62,042 bases of DNA from an uncultured Bacteroidales bacterium (GTDB lineage: Bacteria; Bacteroidota; Bacteroidia; Bacteroidales; Paludibacteraceae): positions 1 through 62,042 of the forward strand of contig CAIWCC010000124.1 of the NCBI GenBank assembly GCA_903911085.1, read 5' to 3'. The position numbers were made by a program, and so were the translations under genes. Under the pieces are notes generated by a model that searched no databases, was not told the DNA's origin, and saw only the letters and a program-made list of their open reading frames with translations. Numbering within the stretch: the stretch's first letter is position 1; every line of letters begins with the position of its first letter. Shown piece by piece: positions 10,504-20,035 of this stretch.

Positions 10504-10543
10504 AAAAAAGTGGATTTGATAAACAATACCAAATCCACTTTTT
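10504..10543. terminator. Intrinsic terminator behind gcvH
   Basis: Near-perfect arms AAAAAGTGGATTTG and CAAATCCACTTTTT with an 11-base loop, three bases after the gcvH stop. The remaining 200 bp up to purE are AT-rich with nothing else I recognise; a short plus-strand frame there lacks coding character. Confidence 0.92.
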
Positions 10544-10546
10544 GTG

Positions 10547-10927
10547 TTAGTTTCCAATTAATGCTTCATATTCACTCGCCGAAAGCAAATGATCGATTTG
10601 AGTAATATCTGTCACTTCCACCTTAATCATCCAGCCTTCATTGTACGGATCATCGTTTACCAATTCAGGAGCATCTTCTAATTCTTCGTTAAATTCAAGT
10701 ATTTTACCATCGATTGGTAAATACAAATCAGATACTGTTTTAACGGCTTCAACTGTTCCAAAAACCTCACCTTCAGAAAGCGATTCGCCTACAGTTTCTA
10801 TTTCAACAAAAACTATTTCGCCTAATTCGCTCTGAGCGTAATCGGTAATGCCTACATAAGCCACTTCACCTTCCAAGCGAATCCATTCATGCTCTTTGGT
10901 GTATTTCAAATTTGCGGGTACATTCAT
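10547..10927 (-). CDS. gcvH: Glycine cleavage system H protein
   Basis: 126 residues, the normal size. Begins NVPANLKYTKEHEW; the lipoylated lysine lies in FGTVEAVKTVSDLYLP (Lys in EAVK). GcvH carries the aminomethyl intermediate between the P, T and L proteins of the glycine cleavage system. Followed by a dedicated terminator. Confidence 0.97.
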   Translation of the reverse strand: MNVPANLKYTKEHEWIRLEGEVAYVGITDYAQSELGEIVFVEIETVGESLSEGEVFGTVEAVKTVSDLYLPIDGKILEFNEELEDAPELVNDDPYNEGWMIKVEVTDITQIDHLLSASEYEALIGN

Positions 10928-11023
10928 AATAATAAGTTTTTTGATATATATAAAATTGTTAGTTATTAGTTACTTTTGAATAAGTAAATACAAGATATAT
11001 GTAAATTGTTTTTTAATAGTGGT

Positions 11024-12151
11024 TTATGAGTCCTTTTTCATGTTTAAGGTGCATAACACAGGATAATGGTCAGAATATTTAACTTTGTCTGTTTTATATT
11101 CAATAGTTGAAAAATAATGAGGATTATAAAAAACATAATCAATTCTAAAGCCAAAGAAATTTCTGTAATAAGTCCATCCTAAACCATTTCCTGTTACTGA
11201 ATATGCATCTTGCAATTTTCCTTTTACTTGTGTGTAGGCATACGACGAAGGTACATCGTTAAAATCTCCGCAGACGATTACTTTATACGGTGAATTTTTA
11301 ATTTCTTTAGCTACTGCATCTGCTTGATTAGCTCTAAGTTTATAGGCAATGCCTAGTTTTTTTGAAAAATGAAGTGTAATTCCTTTAAGATTACCTGCAT
11401 CAAAATTATCTCTAAGTTTTACAGGCATTGATTTGTCATTTTCTGTTAATCTATTGGACTCTAGGTGATTATTGATAAGTCTAATCGTTTTTCCATCAAT
11501 TATTATGTCCGAATATATTGAGATATTTGCAGTTGAAGTATATTCAATTCTTTTTTTATTAATAATAGGAAATTTTGAGAATGTAGCTATTCCCATTCGC
11601 TTTGTTTTTAAATTCAGCTTATATTCAATGTGTTTGTAAGGATATTTTCTAAATATTCTTAACATATCATTGTGAGTTAAGTATTCGTCGTTATTACTTA
11701 CCATAAACTCTTGTAGACAAACAATATCGGCATCCGAATCAAGAACATATTGCATAACTTGATTGGGCTTTTTGAGAGTGTGTTTTTTTAGTTTTCCACT
11801 CATCATTGTATTGTAACTCAAGATATGAATAGCTTTGTCGATGACAGGTTGTTCAATTTCGCCATAATGGATTGGAAAATTATCGTTAATTTCTGAAGCG
11901 GAATATAGTAATAAACTCAACGATAGCAAAAACATCCATTTACGTGCAAATAACCAAAAAATTACATAAACAATATTTAGAAAAATGATTATAGGAAAAG
12001 CCAACGCAAAATATGCTGGGAAAATAAATTTTACAGGGCTAAGTTCAGCTCCAAGCAATACCAATAGTAATAAAAATACTACAATGATATTTGAAACCGA
12101 CATTATCCATTTTAAAATTGATTTTCCAAACATAATCTTTCTACTTCCCAA
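11024..12151 (-). CDS. Membrane-anchored endonuclease/exonuclease/phosphatase family protein
   Basis: 375 residues with three predicted N-terminal membrane segments (about 10-110) and a C-terminal EEP domain: ILSYNTM, DIVCLQEFM (metal-binding Glu), NNHLES, VICGDFND and SDHYPVLCTL. The fold covers DNases, sphingomyelinases and inositol phosphatases; which of these applies cannot be read from sequence. The catalytic domain should face the periplasm if the usual topology holds. Third gene of a probable operon with the two rhomboid genes. Confidence 0.85.
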   Translation of the reverse strand: MGSRKIMFGKSILKWIMSVSNIIVVFLLLLVLLGAELSPVKFIFPAYFALAFPIIIFLNIVYVIFWLFARKWMFLLSLSLLLYSASEINDNFPIHYGEIEQPVIDKAIHILSYNTMMSGKLKKHTLKKPNQVMQYVLDSDADIVCLQEFMVSNNDEYLTHNDMLRIFRKYPYKHIEYKLNLKTKRMGIATFSKFPIINKKRIEYTSTANISIYSDIIIDGKTIRLINNHLESNRLTENDKSMPVKLRDNFDAGNLKGITLHFSKKLGIAYKLRANQADAVAKEIKNSPYKVIVCGDFNDVPSSYAYTQVKGKLQDAYSVTGNGLGWTYYRNFFGFRIDYVFYNPHYFSTIEYKTDKVKYSDHYPVLCTLNMKKDS

Positions 12152-12178
12152 ACAATAAATTTGTTTTTAAAATCATTT

Positions 12179-13063
12179 TTATTTAGTTTTTTCAAAAAGT
12201 CTCTTTTTTTCATCAGTCGACAAACTATCGTACCCTGAAGTTTTTATTTTATCCAAAATTTCATCAATTTTGGCCATTTTTTTTGCCTTATTTGAATTAT
12301 ACTCTGCATCGCTCATTCGAGAGTTTTGCCTGTATTTGTTTGGTCTAACTTTCAGTCGTCTAGGCTTTAATAAATCGCTTATTGCATTTAATAGTTGAGT
12401 CAATCCCGACGTAATATCCTTACCTTGACGCAAAGATACAACAAATAAATAACCTGCCAAAGCTCCACCCAAGTGAGCTAATTGACCGCCATCATTTCCT
12501 CTTGTTATTCCGAATGCACTTGAAAGTACAGCAAATGAAGCTATATATTTTAATTTTACACCACCCAATAATAGCAGTTGCATCTCCATATTTGGCGATT
12601 TGATTGCTGTAGCCAGAATAATTGACATAACAGATGCAGAGGCGCCAAGAACGTAGCTATTGCTTTTGATATCTGAGTAATATGGAAAAAGATTAAATGA
12701 TGCAATGAAAAACAATGCACCCAATAAACCGCCAAGCAAATATAGTCCAACTAACTGTTTTTCGGAGAAATATATTAAAAAAAGCTTTCCAAACCAGAAT
12801 AAACTTAGCATGTTAAACAATAAATGCCAGAAATATTCGTGCAAAAACATGTAGCTTATCAAAGTCCAGAAATGGTAGAGTAGTTGTTTCAGTTGAGCAG
12901 GCACAGCAAAAATTGACCATATAAAACTCCCTGAAATATTGAAAAGACGTAGAAATACTTCTATTAAACTCAGTATTACAAACACAGATATGTTTATAAA
13001 AATAAGTCTTGTAAGCGAATCTCCTTGTCTAAATGTCTGTTTGATATTCTCAAGAATATTCAT
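12179..13063 (-). CDS. Rhomboid-family intramembrane serine protease
   Basis: About 294 residues from the ATG at 13063; a TTG four codons earlier is less likely. Six membrane segments with HEYFWHLLFNMLSLFWFG, the serine motif GASAS and the catalytic His in QLAHLGGALAGY. The GxSx serine and AHxxG histidine are present, so it is predicted active. A basic, charged tail of about 80 residues follows the last membrane segment. It lies 24 bp behind a second rhomboid gene. Confidence 0.9.
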   Translation of the reverse strand: MNILENIKQTFRQGDSLTRLIFINISVFVILSLIEVFLRLFNISGSFIWSIFAVPAQLKQLLYHFWTLISYMFLHEYFWHLLFNMLSLFWFGKLFLIYFSEKQLVGLYLLGGLLGALFFIASFNLFPYYSDIKSNSYVLGASASVMSIILATAIKSPNMEMQLLLLGGVKLKYIASFAVLSSAFGITRGNDGGQLAHLGGALAGYLFVVSLRQGKDITSGLTQLLNAISDLLKPRRLKVRPNKYRQNSRMSDAEYNSNKAKKMAKIDEILDKIKTSGYDSLSTDEKKRLFEKTK

Positions 13064-13087
13064 TGTAACCTCCAAATCAATAATAAA

Positions 13088-13807
13088 TTAATTTTTCTTT
13101 TTCCAAAATAATATCAGAGCAGCGCCAAATAACATTCCACCCAAATGAGCAAAATGTGCTACACTATCGCCTTGAAATTTGGCAACTCCCATAAATAGTT
13201 CAGCAACTCCATAAATAAGCACAAAAATTCGTGCTTTTATTGGAACTGGGAAAAATAGCAACATAAGTCTAACTTCAGGAAAAAGCCAACCAAAAGCTAA
13301 TAAAAGTCCAAAAACAGAACCAGATGCTCCTACTGTTATTAATGAATTTAGAAATAATTCCTTTTGAGCTAATAGAGTAGGTACATCCATCATTTTAGTT
13401 GATATTGCATCGTTTATTGCTGCAATGGCAGAATGATACTCTACTGTCCAAAATAATTGTTGAATTATTCCAGCGCCAATACCAGTAACAATGTAATAAA
13501 CCAAGAACTTTTTAGGGCCCCACATTTGTTCCAACACACCACCAAACATATAAAGGGCAAACATATTGAAGAAAATATGGTTAAAACCTGCATGCATAAA
13601 CATGTAAGTTATTAGTTGAGCTGGATTAAATTTATCGGATGCCCAATAATGCATTCCAAGTATGTCAGTTAAATCTACTATCAGTCCCATTCGGAGCATG
13701 ATAGTGGGTAACATTTCTGTAGCTAACCATAAAATTATATTTATGGCAATAATATTTTTTACTACAGGTGGAATTGAACTTAAAAATGATGATCTATAGT
13801 TATTCAT
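13088..13807 (-). CDS. Rhomboid-family intramembrane serine protease
   Basis: 239 residues. Rhomboid landmarks are HAGFNHIFFNMFALYMFG, the catalytic serine in GASGSVFGLL and the catalytic His in AHFAHLGGMLFG. It lacks the long cytosolic tail of the neighbouring paralogue. Together with the next rhomboid and the EEP protein it forms a minus-strand operon divergent from HU. Confidence 0.92.
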   Translation of the reverse strand: MNNYRSSFLSSIPPVVKNIIAINIILWLATEMLPTIMLRMGLIVDLTDILGMHYWASDKFNPAQLITYMFMHAGFNHIFFNMFALYMFGGVLEQMWGPKKFLVYYIVTGIGAGIIQQLFWTVEYHSAIAAINDAISTKMMDVPTLLAQKELFLNSLITVGASGSVFGLLLAFGWLFPEVRLMLLFFPVPIKARIFVLIYGVAELFMGVAKFQGDSVAHFAHLGGMLFGAALILFWKKKN

Positions 13808-14062
13808 TTAATTAATTCTGGAGATAATAAATTAGTTATAAAAGTTGAAGAAAAAGAATTTTATTTAATTGTTTTTTTTTGAGACAATATTTAATAAATG
13901 ATTTTAGTAAGTATGTTGAGATAAATACAATAAAATAATCAAATGGCCATTGTTAAACCTTGATAGACACCAACTTTGTGGGTGAAAATGCTTCAAAAAT
14001 ATGCTTTTTAGCATGTTTTTGAAAAATACAAAAAAAAACATGTTTTTTTATTGATTAAATGG

Positions 14063-14092
14063 TTGATTATTACTAACAAACAACTACATTTG
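14063..14092 (+). promoter_or_regulatory. HU promoter
   Basis: TTG at 14063-14065, a 19-bp spacer and TACATTTG at 14085-14092 match the Bacteroidetes -33/-7 consensus. The rest of the 335-bp gap (13808-14142) is AT-rich. It holds an inverted repeat CATGTTTTT / AAAAACATG at 14012-14042 that could be an operator but may be chance in such AT-rich DNA. Confidence 0.75.
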
Positions 14093-14142
14093 CAGAATCA
14101 AAGATCGTTATTTTATTGTTTCAAACCCAAAAACAAAATTTT

Positions 14143-14415
14143 ATGAACAAATCGGAATTAATCAATGCCATCGCCGCAGAAGCTGATTTTACAAAAGTTG
14201 ATGCTAAGAAAGCTCTTGAAGCAGTTGTTAAAAGCATTTCTAATGCGCTTGCAACAGGAGACAAAATTAGTTTAGTAGGTTTCGGTACATTTTCAGTTAC
14301 TGAACGTTCAGCAAGACCAGGTATCAATCCTGCAACTAAACAAGCTATTACAATTGCTGCAAAAAAAGTAGCTAAATTCAAAGCAGGTGCCGAATTATCA
14401 GCATCTATTAACTAA
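14143..14415 (+). CDS. HU-family DNA-binding protein
   Basis: 90 residues from the ATG at 14143; an in-frame TTG at 14116 would add nine atypical residues. MNKSELINAIAAEA, GFGTFSVTERSARPGINPAT (the DNA-contacting beta arm) and KKVAKFKAGAEL are all HU signatures. It bends and compacts DNA. Own promoter and own terminator, so monocistronic. Confidence 0.96.
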   Translation: MNKSELINAIAAEADFTKVDAKKALEAVVKSISNALATGDKISLVGFGTFSVTERSARPGINPATKQAITIAAKKVAKFKAGAELSASIN

Positions 14416-14436
14416 TTCTTTGGCAATTTGACTATC

Positions 14437-14468
14437 AAAAGGAATCTTTAAGTGGGTTCCTTTTTTTT
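14437..14468 (+). terminator. Terminator behind HU
   Basis: AAAAGGAA and TTCCTTTT arms followed by a T run, just behind the HU stop; it may also serve the convergent DJ-1 gene. Confidence 0.85.
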
Positions 14469-14474
14469 ATTATG

Positions 14475-15026
14475 TCAATTGCTATTTGCACAAATCGTTG
14501 TTGTAATTTTGTCTGCTAGACTGCTTCCTTTCAACTCTTCAACAATTTTCAAAGAAAATTCTAATGCTGTTCCAGCGCCTTTTGCAGTAATAATTTTGCC
14601 TGATTTTACAACGTTGTTTTTTGATAGTTGGGCTCCAATCAAAGTATGTTCAAACCCAGGATAGCAAGTAGCATCTTTGCCATTTAAAATGCCCAAACCA
14701 CCTAAAATTGAAGGTGCTGCGCAAATAGCAGCTATTGATTTTCCCTGATTATAATGTTTTTCAAGTAAACTTTTCAAACCTTGGTGTGCTTCCAAATTTT
14801 TTGTACCAGGTATTCCTCCAGGCAAAATCAATATGTCACATTCAGAAAAGTTAGTTTCACTAAATAATTTATCAGCTAAAAGTTTGATTTTATGTGCCCC
14901 AATTACTTCATTTTTGTTTGAAATTGAAATTGTTTCAATGTCAATTTCTGCGCGACGTAATATATCAATAGGTGTTATAGCTTCAATTTCTTCAAATCCA
15001 TCAGCTAGAAACAAAAATGCTTTCAC
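14475..15026 (-). CDS. DJ-1/PfpI family protein (YajL-like)
   Basis: 183 residues starting at GTG; no better in-frame ATG is seen. FLADGFEEIEAITPIDILRRA, LILPGGIPGT and the nucleophile-elbow cysteine in SIAAICAAPSIL are characteristic of the DJ-1 subfamily. Proposed roles in the family are protein or nucleotide deglycation and oxidative-stress protection; none can be singled out here. It lies 6 bp behind the TonB-like gene. Confidence 0.9.
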   Translation of the reverse strand: MKAFLFLADGFEEIEAITPIDILRRAEIDIETISISNKNEVIGAHKIKLLADKLFSETNFSECDILILPGGIPGTKNLEAHQGLKSLLEKHYNQGKSIAAICAAPSILGGLGILNGKDATCYPGFEHTLIGAQLSKNNVVKSGKIITAKGAGTALEFSLKIVEELKGSSLADKITTTICANSN

Positions 15027-15032
15027 TTTGTT

Positions 15033-15800
15033 TTATTTTAGATTAAATATATACGAAATAGTACCTTTGGAAATGCCTTTCCCCTCGGTAAAGTGAGTTT
15101 TTTTTGCAGCAGTTGTCGCAGCATTTCTCATTTCAAGGTCAGAAATGGTAGTAGGAGTGCCAACATTTGCTGAGGTGACATTTCCCTTTTCGTCTACCAT
15201 TATATTCACCGTTATTTTTCCTTCTACATCTTTATCATAAGACGGAGAAACTAGTTTGCCATTCAACGACCGTCCATTTAGCGACCATGAATTACCGCCC
15301 GAAGAACCTTTTCCAGCAGGATTTCCTTGGCGAGTATCACCAATGCCAGTTCCACTGCCATTAGAATTGGTATTGCCAAACATACCATTCATGGCATTGG
15401 CTTTGTCAATTGCAACTTGTTCTCTTTGTCTTTTTTCCGAAGCACGACGCTCATTATCTAGTCGTTGCTTTTCTAAAGCTACAGATTCTTTTCGTTCTTT
15501 CTCTTTTTGTTTTTTTTCCGCTATCTCCAACGATTTGTCAGATTGAGTAACATAATCTTGACTGATTTGTTTACTTGTTTCCTTTGGAATAGCAACTTGA
15601 GTTGGTTTCTCAACAGGTATTTCAACTGGTTTGTCCGTCTTTCCACCACCTTCCAAGTTATCACCAAAGCTTACAGCGAGTCCCTCATCTTCCTGTTTTG
15701 CAATTTCGTTGGTTGGAAAAACAATGAACCACAGTAATAGAAAAACTATTATGCATGACAAAACTGAGCCAACAATTCCATATTTAGTTGATTTATTCAC
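15033..15800 (-). CDS. TonB-like energy transducer
   Basis: 255 residues from a GTG start. One N-terminal membrane segment (about 10-28) is followed by a proline/lysine-rich and then strongly charged coiled-coil-like stretch (QKEKERKESVALEKQR), a Gly/Asn linker, and a C-terminal TonB-like beta domain (EGKITVNIMVDEKGNVTSANV). It would couple the inner-membrane proton gradient to outer-membrane transporters. It follows exbD by 5 bp. Confidence 0.83.
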   Translation of the reverse strand: MNKSTKYGIVGSVLSCIIVFLLLWFIVFPTNEIAKQEDEGLAVSFGDNLEGGGKTDKPVEIPVEKPTQVAIPKETSKQISQDYVTQSDKSLEIAEKKQKEKERKESVALEKQRLDNERRASEKRQREQVAIDKANAMNGMFGNTNSNGSGTGIGDTRQGNPAGKGSSGGNSWSLNGRSLNGKLVSPSYDKDVEGKITVNIMVDEKGNVTSANVGTPTTISDLEMRNAATTAAKKTHFTEGKGISKGTISYIFNLK

Positions 15801-15805
15801 GTGAC

Positions 15806-16222
15806 CTATTTTTCAGCTGATTGAGTGGCAATTACTAACTTTAATTTATGTTGATTGGCAATATCCAATACTTTAACTACTTCTTTGTATGCAATGTTTT
15901 GGTCGGCATGCAAAGCTATAAATGTAGTGGTATCTTGAGACACTAAGTTTAAAATATAGGATTCGAGTAATTCGGGTGCAATGGCTTCAGGTTTTTCAGT
16001 GCCTTTGGCCACATAGTAGTTGCCCAACGAATCGATAGAAACTTTGGCAATAACCGATTTGGTAGATTTATTTGCTTTGCTTTGAGGCAAATTTAATTTA
16101 ATATCGTTTGGTGACGACATTGTGGAAGATATTACAAAAAATAGTAGCAACAAAAATATAATATCCGTCATTGACGCCATAGAAAATCCAGCTTCTATTT
16201 TATTTCTTTTTTTTATTGACAT
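15806..16222 (-). CDS. exbD: Biopolymer transport protein ExbD/TolR
   Basis: 138 residues with one N-terminal membrane helix holding the conserved Asp (SMASDIIFLLLLFFVIS-like, here MTDIIFLLLLFFV). The periplasmic domain ends with VLDIANQHKLKLVIAT, typical of ExbD. It forms the proton-driven stator complex with ExbB and energises TonB. Second gene of the exbB-exbD-tonB-DJ-1 unit. Confidence 0.92.
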   Translation of the reverse strand: MSIKKRNKIEAGFSMASMTDIIFLLLLFFVISSTMSSPNDIKLNLPQSKANKSTKSVIAKVSIDSLGNYYVAKGTEKPEAIAPELLESYILNLVSQDTTTFIALHADQNIAYKEVVKVLDIANQHKLKLVIATQSAEK

Positions 16223-16278
16223 ATATGTAAAATTCGTTTTGTCTTATCATTAATCACAATACACTAATCACTAATGAT

Positions 16279-16965
16279 TTATGCAGGTTCGTTGAGCATG
16301 TCGAGGAATTCCATTGTTTTGGCTTCCAAAATACGCACTACAGAATCGACACGTGAAACTAAATAATTATAAGCAAAATAAGCCAATATTCCTACTATCA
16401 ATCCACCTACTGTTGTTACCATGGCTTGATACATACCTACGGACAAATCACCAAGTTGAACTGTGCCACTTGATTTTTGAGTCATGTTAAAAAATGTCAT
16501 TAACATGCCTGTTACTGTTCCCAAGAAACCTAGCATAGGAGCACCACCAGAAATTGATGCCATAATAACTAATCCTTTTTCAAGATTTGCAATTTCCATG
16601 TTTCCAACGTTTTCGATAGCGACTAGTACATCGCTCATTGGACGACCTAATCGGCTGATACCTTTTTCTACCATTCGCGAAGTGGGAGTGTTGGTGGTAC
16701 GACACAATTTAATTGCTGCATCAATTTTTCCTTCATAAATATAATCCTTTATCCGATTCATAAATGAATTATCTTCTTTTGAAGCCTGTTTTAATGTAAT
16801 TAAACGTTCAATAAAATAATAGACAGCAAAGGCAAACATTACTGCCAGTACAATCATTATTGGGCCACCATATTTAGCCATTTCCCATAAATTCATTTCG
16901 GCTGGCGCAGCGGTAGCAATTGGTGCAAGATTCGGTGAGGCTTGCAAAATAAGCATTAAGTTCAT
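16279..16965 (-). CDS. exbB: MotA/TolQ/ExbB proton channel protein
   Basis: 228 residues with three membrane segments; GGAPMLGFLGTVTGMLMTFF and VTTVGGLIVGILAYFAYN are the conserved ExbB/TolQ helices. With ExbD it forms the inner-membrane proton channel feeding TonB. Heads the set with exbD and the TonB-like gene; pdxJ lies 139 bp upstream on the same strand. Confidence 0.93.
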   Translation of the reverse strand: MNLMLILQASPNLAPIATAAPAEMNLWEMAKYGGPIMIVLAVMFAFAVYYFIERLITLKQASKEDNSFMNRIKDYIYEGKIDAAIKLCRTTNTPTSRMVEKGISRLGRPMSDVLVAIENVGNMEIANLEKGLVIMASISGGAPMLGFLGTVTGMLMTFFNMTQKSSGTVQLGDLSVGMYQAMVTTVGGLIVGILAYFAYNYLVSRVDSVVRILEAKTMEFLDMLNEPA

Positions 16966-17104
16966 AAAAAATTATTGTTAATTAGATGAGCTGATAATAA
17001 TCGTAAATGAGATAGTGTTGAATAAAAAAACAGTGACTAACAAATTTCGTACCGTTTTATTTTGAATTTGTTTTGGAATTCACTCGGTATAAAATTTATT
17101 TATT

Positions 17105-17818
17105 CTATAACAACTGCTTTTTATACCTTTTTATTGTGTCTTCGAGTCCTAAATAAAGTGCATCGGCCACGAGAGCATGTCCTATTGACACTTCTTCGAG
17201 CCAAGGAATCATTGTGTGAAGATAATGAAGATTTTCCAAACTCAAATCGTGACCTGCATTGAGACCAAGTCCAAGTTTTTTTGCTAATTTGGCAGCTTCC
17301 ACAAATGGTTCAACTGCCATTTTTCTATCTTTTGAATAATCGGTGGCATAGGGTTCGGTGTAAAGTTCTACTCTGTCGGTTCCTGTTTTGGCAGCAAATT
17401 CAATGTTTTTAAGGTTTGTATCTACGAATATTGAAACCCTAATCCCAATGTTTTGAAGTTCTGCAACTATTTCTTGCAAAAAATCTAAATTCCTAACAGT
17501 GTCCCAGCCGGCGCTTGAAGTAATTGCTTCAGGTGGGTCGGGCACTAAGGTTACTTGGTGCGGTTTTACAGCTTTTACAAGTTTAATAAACTCTGGAGAT
17601 GGGTAACCTTCAATATTAAATTCAGTTTTGATAATTGATTTTAAATCCCATACATCCGAAAAACGTATGTGGCGTTCGTCGGGGCGGGGATGAACGGTAA
17701 TCCCTTCGGCGCCAAATCGCTCGCAATCTAGTGCTACTTGGCAAACATTAGGAGTATTTCCACCACGTGCATTGCGAAGGGTTGCGATTTTATTTATATT
17801 AACACTCAGTTGAGTCAT
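17105..17818 (-). CDS. pdxJ: Pyridoxine 5'-phosphate synthase
   Basis: 237 residues, normal PdxJ length. [54 protein letters not shown] and [14 protein letters not shown] are PdxJ motifs. It condenses 1-deoxyxylulose 5-phosphate with 3-amino-2-oxopropyl phosphate to pyridoxine phosphate. It is divergent from nadK across a 278-bp AT-rich gap in which I see only a possible minus-strand -7 box at 17942-17949. Confidence 0.96.
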   Translation of the reverse strand: MTQLSVNINKIATLRNARGGNTPNVCQVALDCERFGAEGITVHPRPDERHIRFSDVWDLKSIIKTEFNIEGYPSPEFIKLVKAVKPHQVTLVPDPPEAITSSAGWDTVRNLDFLQEIVAELQNIGIRVSIFVDTNLKNIEFAAKTGTDRVELYTEPYATDYSKDRKMAVEPFVEAAKLAKKLGLGLNAGHDLSLENLHYLHTMIPWLEEVSIGHALVADALYLGLEDTIKRYKKQLL

Positions 17819-18096
17819 TTTTAATAGAGTTTGAAATTTTTGTAGTTTTGCAATAGGAATTCTTCTAAAAAAACATTTGCAGGTTTCATTTTCATTTAGT
17901 TCCTTTGCAATGTGTTTGAAAGTTTAAAAATATATTTTGCACAAAAATAGCTAAAATTATTTGATAGACTATCAGTAGTTGTTTAACTTTCAGTTATTTT
18001 AAGTAGAAATTGATACTGATTCATATTAGTAATAATTTTAAAATCAAAATCTTACATTTCTAAAAAAATATTATCGTACAAAAATATTAAATCAAA

Positions 18097-18972
18097 ATGA
18101 GAATAGCCGTCTTTGGAAATACTTATCGCACAGTGATATTGTCGCATATCAAAGTAATGTATGAATACTTCAAAAACAAGGATATTACACTAATGCTCGA
18201 CAAGGAACTTTTTGTTTTTGTGAGTGAAAATGGTAATTGTTGTATGGAAAATACTGTTATTATTGAGAACGATGATTTTGTGGCCGATTTAGCATTTAGT
18301 ATTGGAGGAGATGGCACATTTTTAAATACTGCAGCACGAATTGGTCGCAAGCAAATACCAATTTTGGGAATAAATACTGGTCGTCTTGGTTTTTTGGCAG
18401 ATGTGCCAAGTGAAGATTTATTATCGGCTTTGGAGGCAATTCTATCAAAACGTTTTTTTGTTGAGGAAAGAACGTTGATTTTTGTAAATACATCTGATGG
18501 TACACTTTTCGATTATCCATATGCACTCAATGAAATTTCTGTTCAAAAGCAAGATAGTTCGTCAATGATTAGCATCAATGCTAGCGTAAATGGCGAAATG
18601 GTACATACATATCAAGCCGATGGATTAATTGTGTCAACTCCAACAGGCTCAACTGCTTATTCCATGAGCGTTGGTGGTCCGCTAGTTGCTCCTCAATCGC
18701 AAACTTTCATTCTGTCGCCTGTTGCTTCACATAGTTTAAATGTACGACCGCTTATTGTTCCCGATTCGTGGACAATTGATTTGGAAGTTAATAGCCGTAG
18801 TCAGTGTTATTTAGTGGCATTGGATGGTCGCTCAAAAGTACTCGGTCAAAGCACAAAATTGAAAATCACCAAAGCCGATTATACCATTAAAGTAATTAAA
18901 CAGTTGAATCATACATTTTTCGATACATTAAAAAATAAATTGATGTGGGGAGTAGATAAACGAAATAAGTGA
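18097..18972 (+). CDS. nadK: NAD kinase
   Basis: 291 residues. GGDGTFLNTA, LGINTGRLGFLAD, PTGSTAYSMSVGGP and the C-terminal LDGRS are NAD kinase signatures, including the catalytic Asp of GGDG. It phosphorylates NAD to NADP in the cytosol. Followed 31 bp later by queG on the same strand. Confidence 0.95.
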   Translation: MRIAVFGNTYRTVILSHIKVMYEYFKNKDITLMLDKELFVFVSENGNCCMENTVIIENDDFVADLAFSIGGDGTFLNTAARIGRKQIPILGINTGRLGFLADVPSEDLLSALEAILSKRFFVEERTLIFVNTSDGTLFDYPYALNEISVQKQDSSSMISINASVNGEMVHTYQADGLIVSTPTGSTAYSMSVGGPLVAPQSQTFILSPVASHSLNVRPLIVPDSWTIDLEVNSRSQCYLVALDGRSKVLGQSTKLKITKADYTIKVIKQLNHTFFDTLKNKLMWGVDKRNK

Positions 18973-19003
18973 ATTGTTGGTATTTGTTAACGCGTAGATA
19001 AAA

Positions 19004-19975
19004 ATGTGTTTGATTAAACATTCCAGAATGATAAAAAATGCAGCACTTTCAATAGGATTTGATGCTTGTGGAATAGCTAAAGCAGATGAATTAAGCGACG
19101 ATGCTGAGTTTTTGCAATCATGGCTTCAAAAAGGAAATCATGCCGAAATGAGTTATTTAGCTCGCAATTTCGAAAAACGCACCGATCCACGAAAACTTGT
19201 CCCCGAATGCAAATCGGTGGTAGTAGTTTTGTTGAATTATTATCCTAAACAAATTCAAAATACTATTGCACCTCAAATTGCCAAATTTTCTTACTCAAAA
19301 ATTGATTATCATTTGGTAATGAAGTTGAAATTGAGAGAGTTAGAGAGACAAATTTGTGATTGTTATGGACATGAAAGTGTATCTGATAATCAACATGTTT
19401 TTGTAGATTCGGCGCCTGTACTCGAACGTCGGTGGGCAGAACGGGCTGGATTAGGTTGGCTCGGAAAGCACACACAATTGATACATCCAGGTTTAGGTTC
19501 TTACACTTTTATTGGAATTTTAATGCTAAATATAGATGCTGAATACGATGTTCCAATACGCAATAAGTGTGGAAATTGTACTCGATGTGTAGATGCATGT
19601 CCCACACAGGCTATATCCAATGGTTCACTCGATGCACGCAAATGTATTTCTTATCAAACCATCGAAAATAAAAACGAAATTCCTTCTGAACTTCACACAA
19701 AACTATCAAATTGTATTATTGGTTGCGATATTTGTTCAGATGTGTGTCCTTGGAATAAAAAATGGTCGAAACCTCATAGTCATGAGGAACTTGCACCCAT
19801 TTCAGAAGTTTTGGGATGGGATATTGCGAAATGGCAAAATCTTTCAAAAGTTGATTTCGATTCGGCTTTCGGAAATTCTGCTATTAAGCGTGCTGGATTT
19901 CAAAAAGTGAAGCAGATAATTGCTTTAACAAAGCCAGAAAAATCAGAAATAAATGTTGAAAATTTGGATTTGTAA
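19004..19975 (+). CDS. queG: Epoxyqueuosine reductase
   Basis: 323 residues from the first ATG; a second ATG at 19028 fits the family start equally well. DSAPVLERRWAERAGLGWLGKHT is the catalytic region. The two ferredoxin-like 4Fe-4S motifs are CGNCTRCVDACPTQAI and CIIGCDICSDVCPW. The enzyme is cobalamin-dependent and reduces epoxyqueuosine to queuosine in tRNA. A short palindrome TGGAAGCTTCCA at 20020-20031 follows and may end transcription. Confidence 0.95.
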   Translation: MCLIKHSRMIKNAALSIGFDACGIAKADELSDDAEFLQSWLQKGNHAEMSYLARNFEKRTDPRKLVPECKSVVVVLLNYYPKQIQNTIAPQIAKFSYSKIDYHLVMKLKLRELERQICDCYGHESVSDNQHVFVDSAPVLERRWAERAGLGWLGKHTQLIHPGLGSYTFIGILMLNIDAEYDVPIRNKCGNCTRCVDACPTQAISNGSLDARKCISYQTIENKNEIPSELHTKLSNCIIGCDICSDVCPWNKKWSKPHSHEELAPISEVLGWDIAKWQNLSKVDFDSAFGNSAIKRAGFQKVKQIIALTKPEKSEINVENLDL

Positions 19976-20035
19976 TTGTATTTTCAAAATCAAGCAAATA
20001 ATTTTGACTTATTTAAAAGTGGAAGCTTCCAAAAT

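Noticed and set aside
10402-10605. Plus-strand ORF between gcvH and purE
   Set aside because: It runs through the terminator hairpin and into gcvH antisense; no coding character.
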